64,000 nucleotides of DNA from CALGYY01 sp963678485 (GTDB lineage: Bacteria > Bacteroidota > Bacteroidia > Bacteroidales > CAIWKO01). Shown in pieces: positions 23,971 through 34,500 of the stretch. Under the pieces are notes generated by a model. The model was not told the DNA's origin and did not search any database. It worked only from the letters and a program-made list of their open reading frames with translations. Every line of letters starts with the position of its first letter. The stretch's first letter is position 1. The translations under genes were made by a program, and so were the position numbers. The stretch is taken from NCBI GenBank assembly GCA_963678485.1, contig OY782882.1, positions 3,782,001 through 3,846,000 on the forward strand. Reading direction: 5' to 3'.

Positions 23971-26556
23971 TTAATGGTTAATAATAAATTCTTTGGTGAT
24001 GAAATCGTTGGAGTATTCGGACCTTAAGGTAAGGATGTACGGGCCGCTCGCAAAGGTGCTGACATCAAGTTTGACGAGGTTCAAACCTTCGGATAGATCA
24101 CGATTCTCCCGCAGGAGCATTCTTCCGAAAACATCATAAATGATGAGGCTGATGTTATCGGATACCGGTGTGCTAATTTGTAAGGAGAGCTGGGTATTTA
24201 CCGGGTTTTCACCGAAGGTAATGGTGAGTCCGTCATCATTACAACGTTCAACACTAATAATTTCCGAGAAGGAGGAACTTCCGTCGAAATCGGTCTGTTT
24301 AAGCCTGTAATAGCTGGTTTTTCTATATGGGCTTTCATCCAGTGTAACGTAAGATTGAACGTTGTTGCTGTTGCCTTGTCCGGGCACTGTTTTAATGGTT
24401 TCAAAGTGATGCGCATCGGTGGAACGCTGTATAGAAAAATAGTCATTATTGGTTTCTGAAGCGGTTTGCCAGCTGAGTTCAATTGCGTTTCCTAAACAGC
24501 GGCCGTCAAAGCTTAGCAGTTCGATGGGCAGGGGTGCTGGAGGTGGCATAGCGCCTTCGATATCAATATAAAAATCGTTCAATCCGCCGGCAGTGCCGTC
24601 GATGACAAGGTAATACGTCGTTCCAATCACTGCATTAAAATCGAGACGATGATTGGCGTAAGTTCCTGCATTCGAGCTGTAGCTTCCTGCAATAGGGCAA
24701 GCCACGAGGTTCCAGTTGGCGCCCGTTCCTGAGCAAGGGGTGGACTGGTTTTCAACCACAATGGTTTGTAGTTTATTATTGACCGAACCGTTGTATAATA
24801 AGCCGCTTATGGAGAGGGAGACACGGTTTTTTGTGGCGTAGAATGTAAACCATTGTGAGTTGTCATTGCTGCCGTTCCAGTTACAGCCACTTAAGGTTGT
24901 TGCGGGATCCCAGACCTCTACATTTTTTGGATCGGTGGCGCCGGGATTATAGGCGGTTGAGCCAAGATAGATACCACTTGATAGTCCGATGGCAGAGGAG
25001 CAGTTATCGCCCTGAGTCTTTACATTATTTTCAACGAAATCGGGGCCGAAAATAAGTTCCACATAATCCAATTTGAAATCGTCGCTTCCTGCAGCAGCGC
25101 TCTCGGTGATGATTACCTGCCAGGTTCCGTTCGGATTTTTTCCGTTGAATACGTTGAAGTTATTTTGTGAGCAGTAAAATCCCTGATTGAAAGGCTCTGG
25201 TGGTGCGGTAAATCCGGAAGAATAATTCATTGCAGAGGCCAGAGTAAGGCTGGTGGAGTATCTGAATCGTGCATCAAGTGAACCTGCAGTGATGCCTGAA
25301 AATGCATTGTTGAAAAGTACCATAGAGGTTCCGTCGGGAGATTTAATCGTCACAGTGTATTTGTCAGGCTGTTCGTTGGTGCCACCATAGAAGCGAACTC
25401 TGACTTCCCGCAGATTGCAGGCAGCGCTTAGCGGATTCGTCAATGCTGTGCCGCTGACCGATACCGAAAATGTGTTGGCAGGAATAGCGGCATTGCCCAG
25501 ATTAAGCACAGTTCCTGAAGCACAGGTTCTGAAACTCGCCGGTAAGGTTGATGGCGCACTAATCGACCGACTGCCGGCAGGGGCGGTCACGGTAGGGATT
25601 ACTGCAGATCCAATACTGACGGAAGTACATTCGGCGTCAATTACATTGCCTGCAACGGCGGTGGATTTCACGTCGTAGGTCAGCCAGAAGTAATTATTGC
25701 CGGCGACCAGTGTTTTAGATCCGGCAAGCACAAAGTTGGTAATACTTGGCGCGGCCACTGTTCCGAAAAGGCTAGCCCCAGAGCCAAAATCGGCAACGGT
25801 GGCGAAACTAGGATTGGTCCCGGTGCACCAAATGCGTGCATTTTTAATATCGTTGATGTCGGTGCTTCCATTCGCGTTGATGGTGAATGAGGTGATTGTC
25901 GCACAGTTATCAATGGTTGCGGAGACCACAATTGAAAGTACTTCGGCATTGTCGAAGCAGGTGGTTATAGTTGAAGTATTTGATTGTGAGCATGTTGCAG
26001 CCACTGTATTGGTTGAACAATCCTTATAACAGCTGATTTTATCGAATTTCACTGTGGCGATAGCATTGGTGCAATGAATTCCAAACCAATAGGTTCCGCC
26101 GGTGGTACAAGTCCATACTGAAGAACTTCGTTCAGCGCCTGCCCAGGCAGCTCCGGCAAGCGCGGCGACTCTGAGATTACCGCTTTGTGTAGCATTGGCG
26201 GCAGTCTGCGCTCCGCTTCCAACAAAGATTTGGAAGCTTCCGTTGTTGGTGTATTTGTCGTAATAACCAAGATAATAGCTCTGTCCGGCCACAGCGGTAA
26301 AGGATTCGGTAAATAGCCAGGAGTTACTGGCGACGGATCCGCTCATCGCAGCACAGTTGGTGGACCCAACGCCATCAGCGGTGTTTTGAGTCCAATTGTT
26401 CCCACTCACATTCTGGCTGGCCCAACCGGTAGGCAACCAGGTGGCAAATTCCTGTGGTCCGAAAATCAGCGTCTGAGCATTCGAGAATGTAGAAATCAGC
26501 ACAAACAGCGAAATTAAAATCAGGGTTAAGGGTAGTTGAGTGTTTTTCATAGGCAT
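23971..26556 (-). CDS. T9SS type A secreted protein with P-domain-like and BNR-associated modules
   Basis: 861 aa; the start may instead be the ATG at 26550 (MKNTQLPLTLILISLFVLIS, signal peptide, cleavage after FSNAQ). Residues ~25-170 resemble a choice-of-anchor J/MAM-type jelly roll (WASQNVSGNNWTQNTADGVG). Next is a BNR-associated N-terminal-like unit (DINDIKNARIWCTGTNPSF, NYFWLTYDVKSTAVAGNVID). A proprotein-convertase P-like domain follows (NLREVRVRF, YTVTIKSPDGTSMVLFNN, NGTWQVIITESAAGSDD-type). The C-terminal ~90 residues are a T9SS type A sorting domain, ending in YSNDFITKEFIINH. No catalytic domain is visible, so binding or adhesion is likely. Confidence 0.85.
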   Translation of the reverse strand: MPMKNTQLPLTLILISLFVLISTFSNAQTLIFGPQEFATWLPTGWASQNVSGNNWTQNTADGVGSTNCAAMSGSVASNSWLFTESFTAVAGQSYYLGYYDKYTNNGSFQIFVGSGAQTAANATQSGNLRVAALAGAAWAGAERSSSVWTCTTGGTYWFGIHCTNAIATVKFDKISCYKDCSTNTVAATCSQSNTSTITTCFDNAEVLSIVVSATIDNCATITSFTINANGSTDINDIKNARIWCTGTNPSFATVADFGSGASLFGTVAAPSITNFVLAGSKTLVAGNNYFWLTYDVKSTAVAGNVIDAECTSVSIGSAVIPTVTAPAGSRSISAPSTLPASFRTCASGTVLNLGNAAIPANTFSVSVSGTALTNPLSAACNLREVRVRFYGGTNEQPDKYTVTIKSPDGTSMVLFNNAFSGITAGSLDARFRYSTSLTLASAMNYSSGFTAPPEPFNQGFYCSQNNFNVFNGKNPNGTWQVIITESAAAGSDDFKLDYVELIFGPDFVENNVKTQGDNCSSAIGLSSGIYLGSTAYNPGATDPKNVEVWDPATTLSGCNWNGSNDNSQWFTFYATKNRVSLSISGLLYNGSVNNKLQTIVVENQSTPCSGTGANWNLVACPIAGSYSSNAGTYANHRLDFNAVIGTTYYLVIDGTAGGLNDFYIDIEGAMPPPAPLPIELLSFDGRCLGNAIELSWQTASETNNDYFSIQRSTDAHHFETIKTVPGQGNSNNVQSYVTLDESPYRKTSYYRLKQTDFDGSSSFSEIISVERCNDDGLTITFGENPVNTQLSLQISTPVSDNISLIIYDVFGRMLLRENRDLSEGLNLVKLDVSTFASGPYILTLRSEYSNDFITKEFIINH

Positions 26557-26587
26557 GGATTTTTGAGATTTCGATGAAATCGCAACA

Positions 26588-26595
26588 CAAAAATA
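26588..26595 (-). promoter_or_regulatory. Second promoter box upstream of the 26556 gene
   Basis: On the - strand this reads TATTTTTG, 32 bp before the ATG at 26556. No TTG box at standard distance. It would serve the two-gene unit 26556-21186. Confidence 0.4.
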
Positions 26596-26702
26596 CCCTC
26601 ACATACATTAATGTGAAAAAATTAGGGACATACTGAAAAACAATGGGATAATCACCCTAAAAATAGGGTAAACGGTAAAAAAATGGGGTAAACGGGAAGG
26701 CC

Positions 26703-28451
26703 TTATTCCTTGGATTTAATCTTGTTGATCATGGATTGAGGGAAATTCCGTGAGACCGGAATGGCGAAATCAAGCTTGTTGAGATGGAACTTATAGCCCT
26801 GAGCGTTTCCTGATACGTGGCTGACATTCATTATGTTAATGATAAATGATTTATGACAGCGTACAATTTCCGGGTGCTGAATGAGTTGATCTTCGATACG
26901 TTTTAAGGTGATGCGCCGCAATTCCTTTTTTACTTCACCATTTTTCATGTAATAAATGGCCGAATAATTATCGTTTGCCTCAAAGCAGATTAAATCAGAT
27001 TGGTTCAACTGCAGTGTTCCTTCCTTTCCATCAAACTGAAGATTAATTAGTTGTCCGGTATCTGGAATATGCAGCGTTTTAATTTGCTCGGTCAGTTCGG
27101 TCGCTTTTTTCAGGTAACGATTTAGCAGGAATCGTTCGGTTAAAATGATAAAGACGAAAATGGGCAGCACCGAATAGGTCAACACATCAGCAAAGACTCT
27201 GAAGTAATTGGAGATACTGACATCATAATCGTAGGTTCCATAAAGGAGCAGGAGCAAAGTGGAAATGCAAAGAATAATGAGAATACCCACGGCAAGCAGA
27301 AGGGCTTTACGGACATCGACAGCAATCTTTTTCAGATTGTACACCGCCAGTAGCATGGCGAGTAATACTGTGATTAATAGAAAATTGCGATTTCTTCGTT
27401 CAGAGTCGGCCTTTTCACTTTTCAGCGCTCCCATGTCCCTTAAATAGGCGATTTCCTTTTCTTTTCGCTCCACCTGAAAGCGGGCTTCCAGTTCGGCAAC
27501 GCGGCTTTTAATGCCGAGGCTATTTAATGAATCGTTGATTTTGACATAATGCGAAAGGTTCTCATAGGCTTTGGCGCTTTCACCGGTTTTTTCATAGGCT
27601 TTAGAAAGATTGAAATAAGCTTCTTTCATTTCGTTTAGCAGGTCACCCGGGCGCGCATAAACCACGCTGGAATCGAAGGCGGTTATGGCTTGCGGATATT
27701 TTCCCAAGGCCATATAGAGTTTTCCCAATTCGCTGTGACAAACAGAAATTCCGAGTGGGTCGTTAAGTTCATGCGCTACCTTTAATGCACGACTGATGTT
27801 TCCCATGGCGCTTTCGAAGCGTCCCATTTTGGTGTCCAGACCAGCAATTCCGTAAAGCGCGAAGTAAATTCCTTCTTTATTCCCGGCTTTTTCTTCAATA
27901 AGTAATGAGTTATAATAATACGCATAGGCCATTTCCAAACTGTCGATAGTTTCGTAAACTGCACCTATGTTGTAAAGTCTTATGGATAATTGCTCTTTAT
28001 TTCCAAGCTTTTCCTCAATATGCATCGACAATTCGTAATAATGCAAAGCCTTAGGGTAATTGCCCTGTATCTGGAACACACTGCCAATATTATTCAAACA
28101 GGATGATACCCGGGGCTGATCCCCATTGTCTTCAGCAATGCGCAGAGCGTTGAAATAGGACGCCATTGCTTTATCGTAGGCTCCAATATTTTTAAAAACC
28201 ATACCCATCAACACCAAAGCATTGATTTGGCCTGTGGGATAAGAGGTTTTCAGACTTAATGCAAGACTCATCCGCGAGTATTCCAACGAGGTTGTAGGGT
28301 TGTTCAAGCGGGTGTCATAGGCGAGTGCATTCAGTTTTTCAATACGGTCGATATTGTTCTTATCCGCAGTCATACCAGTATCTGCAGGAGTAGCTGCAAA
28401 TGCCAGTTGTGGTATAAATAAAAGGAAAAGAATCAGCGATCTGATGTTCAT
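26703..28451 (-). CDS. TPR-LytTR membrane-associated transcription regulator
   Basis: 582 aa. Signal peptide (cleavage after LAFA, about 20), then about six TPR units over 35-310 (for example ALRIAEDNGDQPRVSSCLNN, GNYPKALHYYELSMHIEEKL), a charged coiled coil (LEARFQVERKEKEIAYL), about three TM segments between 350 and 440, and a C-terminal LytTR DNA-binding domain (SDLICFEANDNYSAIYYMKN, IVRCHKSFIININ-type block) at about 480-580. The TPRs should face the periplasm and LytTR the cytosol. Regulators of this design often sit next to T9SS surface proteins. It lies between the two adhesin groups, so regulation of either is plausible but unproven. Confidence 0.88.
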   Translation of the reverse strand: MNIRSLILFLLFIPQLAFAATPADTGMTADKNNIDRIEKLNALAYDTRLNNPTTSLEYSRMSLALSLKTSYPTGQINALVLMGMVFKNIGAYDKAMASYFNALRIAEDNGDQPRVSSCLNNIGSVFQIQGNYPKALHYYELSMHIEEKLGNKEQLSIRLYNIGAVYETIDSLEMAYAYYYNSLLIEEKAGNKEGIYFALYGIAGLDTKMGRFESAMGNISRALKVAHELNDPLGISVCHSELGKLYMALGKYPQAITAFDSSVVYARPGDLLNEMKEAYFNLSKAYEKTGESAKAYENLSHYVKINDSLNSLGIKSRVAELEARFQVERKEKEIAYLRDMGALKSEKADSERRNRNFLLITVLLAMLLAVYNLKKIAVDVRKALLLAVGILIILCISTLLLLLYGTYDYDVSISNYFRVFADVLTYSVLPIFVFIILTERFLLNRYLKKATELTEQIKTLHIPDTGQLINLQFDGKEGTLQLNQSDLICFEANDNYSAIYYMKNGEVKKELRRITLKRIEDQLIQHPEIVRCHKSFIINIMNVSHVSGNAQGYKFHLNKLDFAIPVSRNFPQSMINKIKSKE

Positions 28452-28470
28452 GCCTTAACAATATTCTAAT

Positions 28471-28501
28471 CAAAGTTAGAAAGAAAATTGGTATAAGGCA
28501 A
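28471..28501 (-). promoter_or_regulatory. Promoter of the TPR-LytTR gene
   Basis: On the - strand TTG (28501-28499), 20-nt spacer, TAACTTTG (28478-28471), matching both boxes of the Bacteroidota consensus, 19 bp before the start codon. Confidence 0.6.
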
Positions 28502-28579
28502 GAATTTCTTAATGCGAACCTATTAATGATAAGGTTTGCTAAGTGCAAAAATCAAATATTTCAGGCAGTTGTTAGCAGT

Positions 28580-31500
28580 TTACCGAACCAGCATGACGGT
28601 TCCTGTAAGCTTGTGCTCAATGCCCATTTTATCAGTAAGCCGGATTTGCCAGACATAAATTCCTTGTTCGCAATATTCGCTTTTGCCTGATTGACGGCCG
28701 TCCCAGCCCTGAAATAAATCGGTGCCATGATAGAGTTCTTCGCCCCAGCGATCATAAACGTACATGTCGAATTCATTCTCGTTAATGCCGAGACCTTTAC
28801 CCAAAAAGGTTTCGTTTAGCCCGTCACTGTTGGGTGTGAAGGCATTCGGCATAAAGAACACGTACGATTCATTGATTCTAATGGTTTTTACTGCAGTGTC
28901 GCTGCAATTGAAATTATTAGTAACAATTAACTGGGTAGTAAAGCTTCCGCTATCGGAAAAATAGTGCGAGGGGAATTGCAGCATGGAGTAATTGCTGTTA
29001 CCCGATGCCGGATTGCCAAAGTCCCAATACCAGTGGGAGGCATGCGACGATTGATCGTAAAAGTCGACCAATGGATTATCTGTTTCAGCGACTTCAGGAT
29101 GAAACATAAAATCTGCAACAGGCGTCTGTCGAGCTTTAATCGTGTCATATCCCCAGGTATTACAGCCATCGTTGGAAATGCCATATAGTGTTACCACATA
29201 ATCGCCTTCGCGGGTGTAGGTATAGCTGGGCGTGCGAAGATTTGACACATCTCCGGTTGTGAGCGGATCATCAAAGTTCCAGATCAGGCTGTTAGTGTCG
29301 ATGATGCCATCAGGAATAAATTCAAACTCAACATATAATGGCACACAGCCTACTTTAGGTGTAGCGGTAAAATTCAGTTGATAATCGGTGAACAGGCTGA
29401 CGACTGCAGTGTTTGTCCCAGTACAACCTGAAGCATCACTACCCGTTACTGTATAGGTGGTGGTGCTCGCAGGAGAGGCCGAAACCGAATATCCAACAGC
29501 AGAAGAAAGTCCGGTTGGTGGTGTCCATGAATACGACTGAGCTCCGTTGGCAGTCAGGCTTACTGAACTTCCGGGACAAATGGTTGCTGACGCAGGATTG
29601 ACGGAAATATTCAGTGTGGAATAGACTGTCACGGTTGCCGATTGTGATGCGGTACAGCCATTCGTTGTGCCTATTACGGTATATACTGTTGTGATGACTG
29701 GCTGTGCGGTGACAGGACTTCCTGTTGACGCTGACAAGGTGGATGCCGGATTCCACTGATAGGTGCTTGCGCCGGAAGCTGTGAGTGTAGCAGAAGATCC
29801 CATACAAATATTTGGTGTAGCAGGATTCACCGTTACGACCGGAATTGGGTTCACAGTGACGGCCACATTGGTGGCACCAGAGCAGCCGTTGGTTGTTCCT
29901 GTGACAGTATAGCTCGATGTGACGATTGGTGTAACATTCACAGGATTGGCCGCACCTAGTCCATTACTCCATGCATAGCTATCCGCTCCACTCGCAGTAA
30001 GTACAGACGAAGCTCCAACGCAGATAATACTTGGCGATGCATCTGCAGTTACAACGGGATTCGCATTAATAACAATATTCGCTGAGGCCGAAGCAGCAGG
30101 ACATCCGCCGGAAGCAACGATGTTATTGGTGATAGTGTAGCTTCCCGGACTACTTGCTGAAAGATCAACTAAGCCAGTTGAGGTATTCGCGAAAACAAGT
30201 CCCGCCCCTGAACTGAAGGTCCCTGCACTTGCACCGGCCGCGTAGGTTGGCAGAGGGTCGGTTCCGTTTTGGCAATAAGGACCGGAATAACTAATGCTTG
30301 CCGATGGTGCGGAAGTTATCGTTACATTGGCAGTACTGCTGGAGGGACAGACGCCGCTTGTGGTGAAGGTTATAGTATAGGTGCCAAGTGTCGTAGCACT
30401 TACATCAATGGTTCCGTTGGTATTACTAAGCCAAACTAAACCTCCGGGACTTGCAGTAAAGGTACCTGTGGAACCGCCGGTGATATTAGCTGTTCCGTCG
30501 CTTCCGCTTGAGCAAAGGGTAGACGGTGAATAGTTGAATGCCGCGTTGTCATTAGCATTAATAACAACACTCATTGTTGTAGTTGTTGCACATAAGCCTG
30601 CTGTCGGAGTGAAGGTATAGACCGTCGTTCCTGCAGTTGCTGTGCTGATAGACGATGGACTCCACGTTCCTGTTACACCATTCGTAGATGTAGTGGGCAA
30701 TGCAGCAGGTGTAGCTCCAACGCAATATGGCCCCAATGCTGTGAAAGTAGGAGCAGTGTTGGCATTTACGACCACCGTCATAGTTTTAGTTGTAGCACAT
30801 AATCCTGCCGTTGGAGTGAAGGTATACACCGTGCTTCCTGCAGCTCCTGTACTAATGCTTGCCGGGCTCCATGTTCCATTTATACCATTCGTAGATGTAG
30901 TGGGCAATGCAGCAGGGGTGGCGCCAACGCAGTAGGGACCCAATGCTGTGAAAGTAGGAGTAGTGTTGGCGTTCACGACCACCATCATAGTTTTAGTTGT
31001 AGCACATAGTCCTGCGGTTGGAGAGAAGGTGTACACCGTGCTTCCTGCAGTTCCAGTGCTAATGCTTGCCGGGCTCCATGTTCCAGTTATTCCATTCGTA
31101 GATGTAGTGGGCAATGCAGCAGGGGTGGCGCCAACACAATAAGGTCCTAATGCTGTGAAAGTGGGAATAGTGTTGGCATTTACAGTCACCGACATGCTTG
31201 CAGTCGGAGCGCATAGCCCTGCAGTCGGAGTGAATGTGTAGACCGTTGTTCCTGCCGTTGCAGTGCTGATAGCCGAAGGACTCCACGTTCCGGTTACACC
31301 ATTTGTAGATGTAGTGGGCAATGCAGCAGGGGTAGCACCAACGCAATAAGGTCCCAACGCAGTGAAAGTTGGAGTAGTGTTAGCGTTCACGACCACTGTC
31401 ATTGTTTTTGTCGTTGCACATAATCCTGCGGTTGGAGTGAAGGTATAGACTGTGCTTCCCGCAGTTCCAGTACTAATACTTGATGGACTCCATGTTCCAG

Positions 31501-34500
31501 TTATCCCATTTGTAGATGTAGTGGGCAATGTAGCGGCTGTGGCGCCAACGCAATAGGGACCTAATGCTGTAAAAGTGGGAATAGTGTTGGCATTTACTGT
31601 TACTGACATTGTTGTGCTTGATGCGCAAAGTCCGGCCGTTGGAGTGAAGGTATAAACCGTCGTTCCTGCAGCTGCTGTAGTGATGCTTGTCGGGCTCCAT
31701 GTCCCAGTTATACCATTCGTAGATGTAGTGGGCAGTGCAGCAGGGGTGGCGCCAACACAATAAGGTCCTAATGCTGTGAAAGTGGGAATCGTATTGGCAT
31801 TTACAATTACCGACATGCTTGTAGTCGGAGCACATAAGCCTGCTGTCGGAGTGAATGTATAGACCGTTGTTCCTGCAGTTGCAGTGTTGATAGCCGATGG
31901 ACTCCACGTTCCAGTTACACCATTCGTAGATGTAGTGGGCAATGCAGCAGGAGTAGCACCAACGCAATAAGGTCCCAACGCAGTGAAAGTAGGAGTAGTA
32001 TTAGCGTTCACAGTCACCGACATGCTTGCAGTTGTGGCGCACAGTCCGGCCGTTGGCGTGAATGTATAGACCGTCGTTCCTGCTGTGGCAGTGCTAATGG
32101 ACGATGGACTCCATGTTCCCGTTACACCATTAGTAGATGTAGTGGGCAATGCAGCGGCTGTGGCGCCAACACAATAGGGGCCCAATGCAGTGAAAGTAGG
32201 AGAAGTATTGGCATTTACAACCACTGTCATGGTTTTAGTCGTAGCACATAATCCTGCGGTTGGAGTGAAGGTATACACCGTGCTTCCTGCAGTTCCTGTA
32301 CTAATGCTTGCCGGACTCCATGTTCCAGTTATTCCATTCGTAGACGTAGTGGGCAATGTAGCAGGCGTTGCACCAACACAATATGGTCCTAATGCTGTGA
32401 AAGTGGGAATCGTATTGGCATTTACAATTACCGACATGCTTGTAGTCGGAGCACATAAGCCTGCTGTCGGAGTGAATGTATAGACCGTTGTTCCTGCAGT
32501 TGCAGTGTTGATAGCCGATGGACTCCACGTTCCAGTTACACCATTCGTAGATGTAGTGGGCAATGCAGCAGGCGTAGCTCCAACGCAATATGGCCCTAAC
32601 GCAGTGAAAGCAGGAGTAGTATTAGCGTTCACAGTCACCGACATGCTTGCAGTTGTGGCGCACAGTCCGGCCGTTGGAGTGAATGTATATGCCGTCGTTC
32701 CTGCTGTTGCAGTGCTAATGGACGATGGACTCCACGTTCCTGTTACACCATTCGTTGATGTAGTGGGTAATGCAGCGGCTGTGGCGCCAACACAGTAGGG
32801 TCCCAATGCAGTGAAAGTGGGAATAGTGTTGGCATTTACTGTTACTGACATTGTTGTGCTTGATGCGCAAAGTCCGGCCGTTGGAGTGAAGGTATAAACC
32901 GTCGTTCCTGCAGCTGCGGTAGTGATGCTGGATGGGCTCCATGTGCCTGTTATACCATTCGTAGATGTAGTAGGAAGTGTAGCGGCTGTAGCGCCAACGC
33001 AATACGGGCCAAGTGCAGAAAAAGTAGGTGTGACTGATGATGGTGCTGTGAGGGTAAAGCATTGATGGACGGTAGATGAGCAGGTATTGGTTTGATCACC
33101 GGTAATAGTGATTTGATCAATACAAATTGGAGGATCCTGACTTGAGCTAGCGTTGTTTATCCAACGGAAACGGAATCGCAGATTAGCCTGGTTTGCCCAA
33201 CTGGGATCGGTTCTGGTCCCAAGCACCCACGTTGTTTGGTTGTTTAACTTGGCTCCTGCCTGTACCCAAGTGGTTCCGCCATTAATGCTGTATTCCAGTG
33301 CAGCATAATCATTGGCATCGCCATCACCAAGCCAGTAAAAGCTAACAATAATATTGCTTAAACCAGTCGTATTAATAACGGTGTTAATGGTGGCTTTTTG
33401 ATCAGCGGCGATATCAGAACCATTATAATTGGCATTCAGCGGGGGGAAAGGTGCTGAAGAGCCGGATCCGCAGACTACCGGAACTGTCGTGGTTGCGTTT
33501 ACATGCAGATAATAACTTGTTGGATAATTTGTAACTGCTGAGGGTTGATTTGGGATGGTTGGGCAGGAAAATGGTGTTCCGCCCACCATGCAGGTTCCTC
33601 CTACATAGTTGTTGTTTCTTATCCAAATATTAGTTCCAATGCTGTTGTTCAGCGTCCAGTTTGAAATGCCGGCTTCGAATGTCTCGGTGAATAATGTTTG
33701 TGTTGTGGTACCGGATGAAGGTCCGGAAATATCAACACAATAGGTGCCTGCTGGAAGGTTTGTCAGCGCCCGTTCATCTATCGCTCCACCGGGAAGGTTT
33801 CCTGTTGAAACGGGAGAAACCACGGGACCACTCACCCAATTGTAGGTTGATCCTGCGGAGATTGGACTAAGGGTTATCGAACCATTGTTTAGTCCTGTGC
33901 AGGTCGGATTCACTGTTGACGAAGTGAATGTTGGTGCTGATCCGCCTGAAACAGTGATGCTTGCACTAGTTGAAACAGCACATTGACCAGATGTGGGAGT
34001 AAATACGTAGGTGCCGCTAGCTGAGTTGCTTACAGTCGCTGGAGACCAGCTGCCGTTGATGCTGTTTGTTGAAGTAAGCGGAAGCGTTGGTGCTGTGGAA
34101 CCGCTGCAGAGACTGGTCGCTATCGTGAATGTTGGAGTTATTGAGCTGTTAATTACCACAGTAGTTGTTGCAATACCGCACGCACTCGCCACATTATAGG
34201 ATACTGTGTAAGTTCCTGCTGTACTGGTGCTTGGAGTGATAGTGCCTGTGCTTGTGTTAATCGTCAATCCGGCCGGACTGGCAGAAAATGTACCTCCGGT
34301 AGCGCCTGTAAGCGTCACCGATTGCGCAGTAGAAGTGCTTGTACAAAAAGGAGTTGCGTATGATATTGTTGGCATACTTCCACTGGTCACAACAATATTT
34401 ACTGTGTCGGAAACATTTTGACAAGGGCCACTGGGGATGGTCCAGACAAAGGTATTTGTGCCAATTGAAAGTCCTGTAACTGTTGATGTTGGACTATTGG

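Noticed and set aside
30642..32798. Several Val/Ala-rich + strand frames of about 97 codons
   Set aside because: They repeat every 207 bp and are the reverse strand of the tandem Ig-like repeats.
30550..33030. CRISPR-like periodicity
   Set aside because: The period is 207 bp, coding, with no spacers; no cas genes are present.
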